A stretch of 64,000 nucleotides of DNA from Crambe crambe (lineage: Eukaryota; Porifera; Demospongiae; Poecilosclerida; Crambeidae). Shown here piece by piece: positions 1 to 10,019 of this stretch (position 1 is its first letter; the number at the start of each line of letters is the position of its first letter). The notes under the pieces were generated by a model. The model was given only the letters and a program-made list of their open reading frames with translations. It made no database searches and was not told the DNA's origin. The stretch lies in contig OZ004582.1 in the NCBI GenBank assembly GCA_963924555.1, forward strand, positions 7,316,001-7,380,000. The letters run 5' to 3'. The position numbers were made by a program, and so were the translations under genes.

Positions 1-289
1 CTCTTCTATACGTCTGTCACAAACTCCACTCCAATCTTCGTTCAATTCAAAGACATGTCAGTCCTACATACTCGTACTGTAGTTTAGAAAACGTTCTTTG
101 AAAATCTGCTAGTCTATATGAACAACTATTAAGGTACCTTGTGAAAACATCAATGATATGAAGCTTAGTAAGGATGCTGTGGGTATGCATGTTTGAAGCA
201 AGGTGCACATGTAGCTAGTATCTATAGATAAGAAAATCAAAAAAAAAAAACACCAGAAGTAGTTATTAGTTTCAGGATGTGATAATGCA
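1..289. repeat. Duplicated 3' flank of array gene 1
   Basis: This stretch is nearly identical to 17985-18275, the 3' flank of array gene 3; the main visible difference is the length of an A-run (near 239-250 here). It contains no coding frame. Because the match starts at base 1, the duplicated block probably continues beyond the left edge of the window. Confidence 0.9.
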
Positions 290-3200
290 TCAGTTCTCCA
301 GTAGAGGTTCTCGCAATTCTATTACAGTTTGTGAAACATTCTGTGGTGAAATAGTAGGTGATATAACATTATCATTGCCCATTTCTTTTCTATTCATGAA
401 ATTGATGGATTTCCTTCGATAGATGTGGGATATCTTTTTCCTCATCCAGTCAGTTACCTTTTTAAAGTAGAGATGATGAAACTGATACAATATGATGCCA
501 ATCATAGTGACAAACACTATTCCAACTAGTGCATAGACTGTGGCCAGTCTAGTCCCTTTTTGAGACAGAACTGACAAAAGAATGAGGTTCAAATATATCG
601 AGCTTTCAATGAGACTAATGCATCTTTTGTTATATATCTTCCCAGTGATCCAATTTATTGATAAAATTCCACTGAAAGTTATTATAATGGCAGCAAAGCT
701 GTTGTAGTGATCAACACGACTCTGAGAAAATGTGACTACAATATAGAGAGCACAGCGAACAAGCAAGAGAAATCCAGTCCAGTAGCGAGTGTTTTCCTTG
801 TATGGGGCATAGTAAGAATCCAGTAGTGGCTTGATCCTGTTCAACCAACGACTGCACTTCCCTTCAGGGATACGATAAAGACAGGGTCCAAGTAAGAGGA
901 GAAGGGTGTAAGGAAGAAAGAAGAAAGTGATGAGTAATGAAGTGAATATTACAAGGAGGAGATGCTTCTGGTATAAGTAGGGAATATTGCCATCCTTCCA
1001 CCATGCAAATTTTTTTTCATCAGGGAAATCCAAGCGAGCGAATGTATAAACATCTATGGCTACCTGCAGTATCCTGCTGTATGACATTAGTAGGAGTGTA
1101 GCTAGGACTGCAATGGGGTTAGTCCCTATTAATTTAGACACTGTCATTGAGTATCTGCTGGTGAGAATGATCAAACCGATTAAGATCCAGATGTAAAAAG
1201 GAAAAGCAAACTGAAGCCAAGTTTGTATGTATGCATCAAGTCCATTGAAAAAGCATGTCTCTATCCCTAGGTCAAGGTTCAACCAGGCTATGAAGACTGT
1301 CAGAACATTTACAGCATCAGTAGGGAAAAATAACCTTCTATTGACTTGTACAATGTTAGCATAGAGTATCAAACTGTTGATCATTCCATAGGCAACCGTC
1401 AGTCTAAAAACTGATAAAAAGGCTATGAGGACTATTCCAGCCAATGCGAATGGGATTAATAGACCTAAATAGTGATTTGAACATTGTCCACATCTTGAAC
1501 TGCCAAGCTTGAGGCTATAGTTATCACTACACTGTCCACATAGCACTCCAGTACGATGAGAGGCACATTGGGTGTCTAGGTTATCCAAAGGTATATCAAC
1601 TGTGTCTGAGGTGCAGTAGTCAGCTGGACACGAATGGTACAAAATTAGGCCTAGATAAGAATCATTTGCACTCTTTAACATGCTCATCCAAAATGTATCA
1701 GTTTCCTTCCTTTTTATGAAATTATTTTCTTTCCTTATAATGCATTGAACACCATATTTCTCCAGTCGTTTATCACAAACACACTCTTCATCCCTTTGCC
1801 TGAACCCATCCGGACATGGTAGAAATATCACGTTAACAACTGCTTTAGCTAATCCAGTATCACGACAAGGACCATTTGGATATAATTCCAACTCTCCATG
1901 ATCAGAATTCGAGTAAAGGGAGTATTGTAGACTTGAACACTGCTGAGAAGTGATTTGCAATGTTTGGTTGTGTCTGAATCTGATATTTTTACCCAGTGCT
2001 GTTATATCTGTAGGGATGATGCTCCGTCCTTGACCAATAGCTACAAGGGACACATTTAATTCTTGACCTCTTTGAATTTTTGTACTTTTCATGTTGCAGT
2101 CAAAATCATGATAAAAAGAGTTGTTATAACAGAAACACAATTGTAACGGTTTAGATTCAATTTCCTCAGTTGACGATGTATCATCTTGTGATAATGTTTG
2201 TATGTATCCCTTACTCATTAAGTAATCATAAGGTGAGCTGTCACCTTTATAATCTCTTTTAAACCAACACATGTCCAGCAATCCACCATATAAAAAGTTA
2301 CCACCTTTACCCGCTGAATTAAAGTATGAATACATGGCTACTTGTGTTCTGCTGTCAAACTGCAGAAAGCAGTTTGGAAACTCCATGGGTCCATTCTCTT
2401 CATTTATCCTTTTATTGCACTGAATAGGTATGACAATATCTCTGTGAAATATTGCTCCTCCATAGTCAGTGGCATTGTTGTGAGACACATTAAGAATTGA
2501 AGCTAAAAACAAAGTTGCCCCACTCGTCAAATACATAGCTCCACCACTTTGTGCTGCATTGGATGAAAAATTTGCAGTACCATAAAATGCAATTGCTGTT
2601 TTTAATGCATATAATGCACCACCATCTATTTGAGCCCTGTTGCTGATTAATGAGGTGCTTCCCCTGAAGGATAAGGTCCCATTCTGTGAGCTAATGGCCC
2701 CTCCATTAGTGAGTACACTGTTGTTATAGAATAATGTATTGCCACTGAACTCCATTGAGCTGTCCCTCAAAACAATTCCTCCTTGATTGTTTATAAAATT
2801 TGTAGAGCCATTAAAGAGTAGTTTACTTTTCATAGCTCCAATCACTCCATTTTGTATTATATTGTCTTTAATCATTGTATTCCCATTGAATGTCACAGTA
2901 CTTTTGGTAACATACAAATTTCGTCTAATACGAGTGCTATTAATTCCATTATTTTTTGAGAAAGAATTAGTTCCTTTGAATTCAACTTCACTTCTCTGTA
3001 TTAGTAATGCTACATTTTCATTACATATAACGTTGATATTCCTAAATGTAACATTTTGGATTCCATATTGTAGATTAATTGCACTCACAACCCCCAAATT
3101 TTCAATGAAATTCGCGGATATGTTCCAGGAAATATTCGTTTCAGCAATCTTTTCATGTCTATCATTAGTAATATACAATCCTCCACCAAATTTTTCTGCA

Positions 3201-4021
3201 ACATTTTTAATGAATTTGATATCTGTTCCATCAATTAGTACATGTGATCCAAATAAATACAAAGCTCCGCCATCCCTTGCTTCATTTCCAGAGAAATATG
3301 CAATGCCAGTGATTATAAGTGACCCTCTCCATACTTTTATTGCTCCTCCCCTCCTGGTAGCACAGTTGTTAATAAGGGAGTTATTCCCTGTCATATTTAT
3401 GGTGCTATTTGTACAGTATATTGCTCCTCCACTATTCTTGCGTCCTTTTGGTGCTTCATTTCCAATAAAAGCAGTATCTATCAGAGTCAGAGTGGAGTGA
3501 TCTGTGGCCATGACTGCTCCTCCTCTAATTCCCTCAAAAGAGGTATTCATGATTGTGACGTTTGAGTGATTTAATTGGACTGCTCTCTCTGTTGTTGCCA
3601 TATTACCAGTGTTACTTTTGGACACTAAACTGGATAGCAGAATTGCACTTCTTGTGAAAGCAAGAATGGGAACATTTGTTGATCTTACAAAGTTCAGTCC
3701 TTCAATGGTGAAATCTGTAACATTATAACAGTGGAGACTACCACTGCTAAAGATTATCACATTTGATCTACTATCATTTCCCTTCCAAATCATGCCAGAT
3801 ATGTTTGAAATATTCAATACATTTTGTTGGCTGTGATTGCCTGGCAGAAAGATGAATGTCGATCCTGTTGTGAAATATCTCATGCTGTCATTGATATACT
3901 CGTCCAAGGTGAGACATGATCCAGGGCAGTTGTGGTGTGACGAATTATTTGACTTTACATAGTTAGTACTCTGTATTGGAGTGGTCAACACCATTATTGC
4001 AATAAGAAGGAGTACCTCCAT
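290..4021 (-). CDS. Array gene 1: Pmp-type beta-helix multi-pass membrane protein
   Basis: Single open frame of 1,243 residues, no introns. Residues 1-18 form a signal peptide (hydrophobic run ending TTPIQS). Residues ~55-525 are short repeats with GGAI, GGALY and FxNN/NNxA motifs, the pattern of chlamydial polymorphic outer membrane protein (Pmp) repeats, expected to fold as a right-handed beta-helix; NxS/T sequons are abundant. A Cys-containing region follows (FCYNNS, then CPDGFRQ at ~738), then a TGVLCGQC...CGQC module directly before the first membrane span (~850). About nine hydrophobic spans run to ~1185, followed by a ~55-residue basic tail ending VIELREPLLEN. The expected topology is a large extracellular beta-helix anchored by a polytopic domain; I do not recognise that domain as a standard GPCR. 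The biochemical role is unknown. The last ~57% of the gene plus the 3' flank is almost identical to gene 3, whereas the N-terminal third differs. Confidence 0.88.
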   Translation of the reverse strand: MEVLLLIAIMVLTTPIQSTNYVKSNNSSHHNCPGSCLTLDEYINDSMRYFTTGSTFIFLPGNHSQQNVLNISNISGMIWKGNDSRSNVIIFSSGSLHCYNVTDFTIEGLNFVRSTNVPILAFTRSAILLSSLVSKSNTGNMATTERAVQLNHSNVTIMNTSFEGIRGGAVMATDHSTLTLIDTAFIGNEAPKGRKNSGGAIYCTNSTINMTGNNSLINNCATRRGGAIKVWRGSLIITGIAYFSGNEARDGGALYLFGSHVLIDGTDIKFIKNVAEKFGGGLYITNDRHEKIAETNISWNISANFIENLGVVSAINLQYGIQNVTFRNINVICNENVALLIQRSEVEFKGTNSFSKNNGINSTRIRRNLYVTKSTVTFNGNTMIKDNIIQNGVIGAMKSKLLFNGSTNFINNQGGIVLRDSSMEFSGNTLFYNNSVLTNGGAISSQNGTLSFRGSTSLISNRAQIDGGALYALKTAIAFYGTANFSSNAAQSGGAMYLTSGATLFLASILNVSHNNATDYGGAIFHRDIVIPIQCNKRINEENGPMEFPNCFLQFDSRTQVAMYSYFNSAGKGGNFLYGGLLDMCWFKRDYKGDSSPYDYLMSKGYIQTLSQDDTSSTEEIESKPLQLCFCYNNSFYHDFDCNMKSTKIQRGQELNVSLVAIGQGRSIIPTDITALGKNIRFRHNQTLQITSQQCSSLQYSLYSNSDHGELELYPNGPCRDTGLAKAVVNVIFLPCPDGFRQRDEECVCDKRLEKYGVQCIIRKENNFIKRKETDTFWMSMLKSANDSYLGLILYHSCPADYCTSDTVDIPLDNLDTQCASHRTGVLCGQCSDNYSLKLGSSRCGQCSNHYLGLLIPFALAGIVLIAFLSVFRLTVAYGMINSLILYANIVQVNRRLFFPTDAVNVLTVFIAWLNLDLGIETCFFNGLDAYIQTWLQFAFPFYIWILIGLIILTSRYSMTVSKLIGTNPIAVLATLLLMSYSRILQVAIDVYTFARLDFPDEKKFAWWKDGNIPYLYQKHLLLVIFTSLLITFFFLPYTLLLLLGPCLYRIPEGKCSRWLNRIKPLLDSYYAPYKENTRYWTGFLLLVRCALYIVVTFSQSRVDHYNSFAAIIITFSGILSINWITGKIYNKRCISLIESSIYLNLILLSVLSQKGTRLATVYALVGIVFVTMIGIILYQFHHLYFKKVTDWMRKKISHIYRRKSINFMNRKEMGNDNVISPTISPQNVSQTVIELREPLLEN

Positions 4022-4899
4022 TTCTGAATGTAGCTATTAGATATGTGACCATGCAAACTTCAATAAAATTAAATTTTTTGTCAGGCTGATCATGTAGCCA
4101 GTTCATTCTTATAATGCGAGTTCAACAACTCCCAAAGTCATTACATAGATGAATAGAATAAACATCTTTTTAACCAATAAATAATGTCGCCCTTATCTTA
4201 CTCCCCAAAAGCCTTAGTTTCCTCGTTAACTGCTCAATGTTCATAAAATTTATAATTGGTCTCATTGGCTGATTTTTCAGTTTATCATTGGATGCTGCAG
4301 TGCATGCTACTGATACATAACCATATTTAGAATTTACATTAACTGGGGCTCTCTAGCACCATGCCCCATACCTATATACCCCATTCTTACTACCTCAAGG
4401 TTAGAGGTTAATTATTCCTGGGTCACTGAGATGGTAGAAATAAGCGCATTGGCATTGATTCATGGTCATATGATTTTCTCCCAAAAGTTTTGTGTATCCT
4501 TTTCCTCAGTAGAGAAATCATAAAGTGAAATCTATTTAAGTGTAAGCAACAGTGCTAGATGACTTGAACTTCAAATTTCAAAACAACAATGAAACTTGAG
4601 TTATGTTGTATATAAATATATACAGTGAAAATTTATTTCTGCCTTGTACAAGGAGATTAGACTACCTATATTAAGAAAGGTTATGTATTTTTAAAACTTG
4701 ATACGAACTTAAAAAATATTTAGGTACCTTGTGAAAACATTGATGATATAAAAGGGTATGTGAAGTAAGGATATACTGTAGTTCTGCTAGTTGACTGTCC
4801 TGACCAAAATGTTTATAAAAAAATTGTGGGTGTGCATTGAGTTTGAAGAAAGGTTTAACTATCAGAAATATGAATGTTCAGGGAGTGTAGCTAGTTACA
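4022..4899. other. Spacer between array genes 1 and 2
   Basis: No gene seen. It holds the left arm (about 4345-4590) of an inverted repeat whose other arm lies beyond gene 2, including an inverted copy of the TTTGGGAGAA upstream motif (4474-4497), and a degenerate version of the array 3' flank (about 4720-4890, with the shared GTACCTTGTGAAAACAT). Confidence 0.7.
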
Positions 4900-7800
4900 T
4901 CAATTCTCCAGTAGAGGTTCTCGTAATTCTATTACAGTTTGTGAAACATTCTGTGATGAAGTAATGGGTGATATAACATTATCATTGACCATTTCCTTTT
5001 TATTCATGAAAGCGATAAATTTCAATTGATTACTGCTGGATAGCTTTTTCATCATCCGGCCAGTTACTTTTCTGAAGTACAGATGGTGAAACTGATACAA
5101 TATGATGCTAATCATGGTGACAAACATTATTCCAACTAAGGTGAAGACCAGTCTAGTACCTTTTGCAGGAGTTAGAGACAGAACTGACAAAAGAATGATG
5201 TTCATATATATCGAACTTTCAATGAGATTAATGCATGTTTTATTGTATATCTTCCCAGTGATCCAATTTATCGATAAAATTCCACTGAAAGTTATTATAA
5301 TGACAGAAAAGCTGTAATTAATTTGAATATGTGAAAATGTGACCACTAGGTAGAGAACACAGCGAACAAGCAAAAGAAATCCAGTCCAATAGTGAGTGTT
5401 TTTCTTGTAAGGGGCATAGTAAGAATCCAGTAGTGGTTTGATTTTGTTCAACCAACGACTGCACTTTCCTTCAGAAATATGATAAAGACAGGGTCCAAGT
5501 AAGAGGAGAAGGGTGTAAGGAAGAAAGAAGAAAATGATAACTAATGAAGTGAATATTACAAGGAGAAGATGCTTTGGGCATAAGTAGGGAACATTGCCAT
5601 CTTTAAACCATACAATTTTTTCACCATCAGGGTAATCCAAGCGAGCGAATGTGTATACATTAATGATCACCTGCAGTAACCTGCTGTATGACATTAGTAG
5701 GAGTGTAGCTAGGACTGCAATGGGGTTAGTCCCTATTAATTTAGACACTGTTATTGAGTATCTGCTTATGAGAATGATCAAACCGATTAAGATCCAGATG
5801 TAAAATGGAAAAGCAAACTGAAGCCAAGTTCGTATGTATGCATCAAGTCCATCGAAAAAGCATGTCTCTATTCCCAGGTCAAGATTCAACCAGGCTATAA
5901 AAACCGTCAGAATGTTTACACCATCAATAGGGAAGAATGCCTTTCTATTGACTTGTACAATGTTAGCATAGAGTATCAAACTGTTGATCATTCCATAGGC
6001 AACCGTCAGCCTAAAAACTGATAAAAAGACTATGAGGACTATTCCAGCCAATGCGAATGGGATCAATAGACCTAAATAGTGATTTGAACATTGCGCACAT
6101 CTTGAACTGCCAAGCTTGAGGCTATAGTTATCACTACACTGTCCACATACCACTCCAGTACGATGAGAGGCACATTGGGTGTCTAGATTATCCAAAGGTA
6201 TATCAACTGTGTCTGAGGTGCAGTGATCAGCACGACAAGAATGGTACAAGATTAGGCCTAGATAAGAATCATTTGCATTCTTTAACAAGCTCACCCAAAA
6301 TGTATCAGTTTCCTTCCTTTTTATGAAATTATTTTCTTTCCTTATAATGCACTGAGCACCATATTTCTCCAGTCGTTTATCACAAACACACTCTTCATTG
6401 CTTTGCCTGAACCCATCCGGACATGGTAGAAATGTCACTTGAACAACTGCTTTAGCTAATCCAGTATCACGACAAGGACCATTTGGATATAATTCCAACT
6501 CTCCATGATCAGATTTTGAATAAAGAGAGTATTGTAGACTTGAACACTGCCGAGAAGTGATTTGTAATGTTTGGTTGTTTTTGAATCCTATATTTTTACC
6601 AAGTGCTGTTACATCTGTAGGGATGATGCTCCCTCCTTGACCAATAGCTACAAGGGACACATTCAATTCTTGACCTCTTTGAATTTCTATACTTTTCATG
6701 TTGCTGCAGTCATGATGAAACGATTTGTTGTAACAGAAACACAATCGTAATGGTTCAGATTCAATTTCTTCAGTCGACGATGTATTATCTTGTGATAATA
6801 TTTGTATATATCCTTTACTCAGTAAGGTATCATATGGTGAGCTATTACTTCTTAGACTTCCTATACTAAACCAACATATGTCCAGCAATCCTCCATATAG
6901 GAAATTACCACCTTTACCAGCTGAATTATGGCATGAATTTATGGCTATGTCTACTTGTGCTTGTTCTGTTTTGCTATCAAACTGCAGAAAGCAGTTAGGA
7001 AACTCCATGGGTTCATTCTCCTCACTTATCCTTTTATTGCACTGAATAGGTGTGACAATGTCTCTGTGAAATATCGCTCCACCATAGTCAGTGGCATTGT
7101 TGTGAGACATATTAAGAATTGATACTAATTGCAAAGTTGCCCCATTCGTAAAATACATAGCTCCACCACTTTGTGCCGAATTAAATGAAAAATTCACAGC
7201 ATCATAAATTTGAACTTCTGTTTTTAATGCATATAATGCACCACCATTTATTTGAGCCTTATTGCTGATGAATGAGGTGCTTCCCCTGAAGGTTAAAGTC
7301 CCATTCTGCGAGCTGATGGCCCCTCCATTAGTGAGTGCACTGTTGTTATAGAATAATGTATTGCCACTGGACTCCATTGAGCTATCCCTCAAAACAATTC
7401 CTCCTTGATTGTTTAAAAAATTCATAGACCCATTAAAGAATATTTTGCTTTTCATAGCTCCAATCACTCCATTCTGTATTATATTGTCTTTGATCGTTGT
7501 ATTCCCATTGAATGTCACAGTGCTACCAGTAATATACAAAATTCGTCTAATATGAGTGCTATTGATTCCGTTATTTCTTGAGAAAGAATTAGTTCCTTTG
7601 AATTGAACTTGACTTCTCTGTATTAGTAATGTTACATTTTCATTACATATAACGTTGATATTCCTGAATGTAACATTTCGGATTCCATATTGTAGATTAA
7701 TTGCACTCACAACCCCCAAATTTTCAATGAAGTTCGCAGATATGTTCCAGGAAATATTCGTTTTAGTAATCATTTCAGGTCTATCATTTGAAATATACAG

Positions 7801-8646
7801 TCCTCCACCAAATTTTTTTGCAACATTTTTTATGAATTTGACATCTGTTCCATCGATTAGTACATGTGATCCAAATAAATACAAAGCTCCGCCATTCACT
7901 GCTTCATTTCCAGAGAAATTTGCAATGCCAGTGATTATAAGTGACCCTCTCCATATGTTGATTGCTCCTCCCCTCCTGGTGGCACTGTTGTTGATAAAGA
8001 AGTTATTCCCTGTCATATTTATAGTACTATTTGCACAGTAGATTGCTCCTCCGCTATTCTTCCTTCTTTTTGGTGCTTCATCTCCAATAAAAGCAGTATC
8101 TATCAGAGTCAGAGTGGAGTGATCTGTAGCCATGACTGCTCCTCCTCTAATTCCTTCAAAGGAGGTATTGATGATTGTGATGTTTGAGTGATTCAATTGG
8201 ACTGCTCTCTCTGTTGTTGCCATATTACCAGTATTACATCGGAACACTAAACTAGATAGCAGAATTGCACTTCTTGTGAAGGCAAAAATGGGAGCATTTG
8301 TTGATCTTACAATGTTTAGTCCTTCAATCGTGAAATTAGTAACATTAAAACCATGGAGACTACCACTGCTTAAGATTATCACATCATTTGATAAGCTATC
8401 GTTTCTCCTCCAGATTATATCAGATATGTTTGAAATATTCAATGCATTTTGTTGACTGTGATTGCCTGGCAAAAAGACGAATATCGATCCTGTTGTGAAA
8501 TATTTCATGCTGTCATTGATATACTCGTCCAAGGTGAGACATGATCCAGGGCAGTTGTGGAGTGAGAAATTGTTTGACTTTACATAGCTAGTACTCTGAA
8601 TAGGAGTAGTCAACACCGATATTGCAATAAGAAAGAGTACCTCCAT
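4900..8646 (-). CDS. Array gene 2: Pmp-type beta-helix multi-pass membrane protein
   Basis: Open frame of 1,248 residues without introns. The order is signal peptide (residues 1-18), glycosylation-rich Pmp/beta-helix repeats to ~530, Cys-rich linker with CPDGFRQ, a TGVVCGQC...CAQC module, about nine membrane spans and the VIELREPLLEN end. It shares with gene 1 the MEVLxLIAI-type signal peptide, unlike the MEV/ITSES-type of the other copies. It carries a TPAKGTRL loop before the last span that genes 7 and (as FAKETRL) fragment 5 share but genes 1 and 3 lack. It is more diverged from gene 1 than gene 3 is over the C-terminal half, so adjacency does not predict similarity here. The gene lies between two arms of an inverted repeat (4345-4590 and 9015-9312). 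Confidence 0.87.
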   Translation of the reverse strand: MEVLFLIAISVLTTPIQSTSYVKSNNFSLHNCPGSCLTLDEYINDSMKYFTTGSIFVFLPGNHSQQNALNISNISDIIWRRNDSLSNDVIILSSGSLHGFNVTNFTIEGLNIVRSTNAPIFAFTRSAILLSSLVFRCNTGNMATTERAVQLNHSNITIINTSFEGIRGGAVMATDHSTLTLIDTAFIGDEAPKRRKNSGGAIYCANSTINMTGNNFFINNSATRRGGAINIWRGSLIITGIANFSGNEAVNGGALYLFGSHVLIDGTDVKFIKNVAKKFGGGLYISNDRPEMITKTNISWNISANFIENLGVVSAINLQYGIRNVTFRNINVICNENVTLLIQRSQVQFKGTNSFSRNNGINSTHIRRILYITGSTVTFNGNTTIKDNIIQNGVIGAMKSKIFFNGSMNFLNNQGGIVLRDSSMESSGNTLFYNNSALTNGGAISSQNGTLTFRGSTSFISNKAQINGGALYALKTEVQIYDAVNFSFNSAQSGGAMYFTNGATLQLVSILNMSHNNATDYGGAIFHRDIVTPIQCNKRISEENEPMEFPNCFLQFDSKTEQAQVDIAINSCHNSAGKGGNFLYGGLLDICWFSIGSLRSNSSPYDTLLSKGYIQILSQDNTSSTEEIESEPLRLCFCYNKSFHHDCSNMKSIEIQRGQELNVSLVAIGQGGSIIPTDVTALGKNIGFKNNQTLQITSRQCSSLQYSLYSKSDHGELELYPNGPCRDTGLAKAVVQVTFLPCPDGFRQSNEECVCDKRLEKYGAQCIIRKENNFIKRKETDTFWVSLLKNANDSYLGLILYHSCRADHCTSDTVDIPLDNLDTQCASHRTGVVCGQCSDNYSLKLGSSRCAQCSNHYLGLLIPFALAGIVLIVFLSVFRLTVAYGMINSLILYANIVQVNRKAFFPIDGVNILTVFIAWLNLDLGIETCFFDGLDAYIRTWLQFAFPFYIWILIGLIILISRYSITVSKLIGTNPIAVLATLLLMSYSRLLQVIINVYTFARLDYPDGEKIVWFKDGNVPYLCPKHLLLVIFTSLVIIFFFLPYTLLLLLGPCLYHISEGKCSRWLNKIKPLLDSYYAPYKKNTHYWTGFLLLVRCVLYLVVTFSHIQINYSFSVIIITFSGILSINWITGKIYNKTCINLIESSIYMNIILLSVLSLTPAKGTRLVFTLVGIMFVTMISIILYQFHHLYFRKVTGRMMKKLSSSNQLKFIAFMNKKEMVNDNVISPITSSQNVSQTVIELREPLLEN

Positions 8647-9870
8647 TTCGGAATGTAGCTATCATGCAAACTTCTGAAATTTACTTCGTCAGGCTAAATG
8701 TGTAGCCAGTTCATTTTATAATGCAAGTTCAACTATTCCCAAAGTCAATGTATAGCTGAATAGATCATAAACATCTTTTTAGCGTCTTTATCTTACTCTC
8801 CAAAATTTCTGTTTCCTTGTCACTATAGCTAATTGATCTAATTGGCTGATTTTTCAGTTTATGCTGCATGATACCACTACATAACCATATTTGGAAATCA
8901 ACATTAATTTTTTTAGCTAGGAACTAATAGTATCATTGAGTTGGGGAAAACTTCATACAATTATCCAACGTGACTCAAGGTTTATAATCTTGACAATTGT
9001 TTTCAAGAATGAAGTCATTGTTGTTGTTTTGAAATTTGAAGTTCAAGTCAGAACCTATTCCATCTAGCACTGTTGCTTATAGCAATATTATGTAAATTGA
9101 TTTCACTTTATGATTTTTCTTTTGAGGAAAAAGATACACAAAACTTTTGGGAGAGAAATCATATGGTTGCTATGAGGTGAAAAAACCCATATAGCTACTG
9201 TATGCTTATTGCTACAATCTCAATGGGCCAGGAACAATTAACCTCTAGCCTTGAGGTAATGAGGATGGGATAGGTATGGGGCATGATGCTAGAGAGAGAG
9301 TCTCCAGTTATATAGCCTAGGGACCTGCTGAAAATAATACCTGGAATAAGTGCATGGTGAAGTGGTCTTATTAATAGGGAGGGTGCTACAGGGTGACTCT
9401 TACATATTAACTAACTATCCTACAAGAGTCTATTAGAGTCACAAACAAATAAATAAGACATAAATAAAATACTGAAACTATAAAGTGTTTGTTAGAATGC
9501 AGTTAGTTAGGACATGTTGAGCAAGAAATTTGAGTCAGTGGAGCTCTCTAGCCATGTCATCTTCAACAATGAATCAACCAAAACTGGTAGAGCAGAACAA
9601 GCAAGATGAGGAAGTGATTACATGTAGAGTATGTTCGAGATTCCTTGATGTTCAGTAGGTATAGCCATAAAAGCAAACTGGCTAGATAGTATGTTCTCTC
9701 CTTTATTGAACAAGGTTGGAGAGGCAATGGGCCTGGACAGTATAAAAGATGATCCATCCGTGAGGAGCAGATCTCTGGACCATGGAGAAATCTTGTGATG
9801 ACTCAGTTCTGCAGAAGATCCATCGCTGCTTATTATGCGCATGCACCTAACCCTACGCATGCGCCTCATA
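8647..9870. other. Spacer: 5' flank of gene 2 and unassigned sequence
   Basis: 8647-8900 resembles the 5' flanks of other array genes (loss of open frame, CAGCCAGTTCATTTTATAAT-type sequence). 9015-9312 is the right arm of the inverted repeat around gene 2 and includes the TTTTGGGAGAGAAATCATA version of the shared upstream motif (about 9134-9156). 9320-9870 has short open frames on both strands that match nothing I recognise; I see no gene there. Confidence 0.6.
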
Positions 9871-9905
9871 ATTCCCGCCGGCGCGCCAAGAAAGAGCGGG
9901 AAATT
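9871..9905 (+). promoter_or_regulatory. CpG-rich segment with facing E2F-like sites
   Basis: In an otherwise AT-rich spacer, 9872-9879 reads TTCCCGCC and 9896-9903 reads GCGGGAAA, two facing matches to the E2F/DP consensus around a GGCGCGCC core, just after paired GCATGCGC sequences. A start of transcription to the right is plausible, since good splice signals appear at 13.4-13.7 kb. Promoter function is inferred from motifs only. Confidence 0.3.
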
Positions 9906-10019
9906 CAAACCTACAGTCATAGATTCAGACTGCACTGCACAGACAAGTCCAAGAATCGTCCGTTCTCTTCAACTCTACTCTCAAGCAAAGCAACTTACTT
10001 AGAGGTATCTAGCTAAATG

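Noticed and set aside
290-324. C-terminal ELREPLLEN as a canonical acidic dileucine sorting signal
   Set aside because: The consensus needs an acidic residue four positions before the first Leu; here that position is Leu, so the match is only partial.
2787-3500. Plus-strand open frame of 237 residues inside array gene 1, with counterparts in other copies (for example 7655-8041, 44799-45314)
   Set aside because: Mirror-frame shadow of the beta-helix repeats: hydrophobic, low-complexity, no start context, and broken at different places in different copies.
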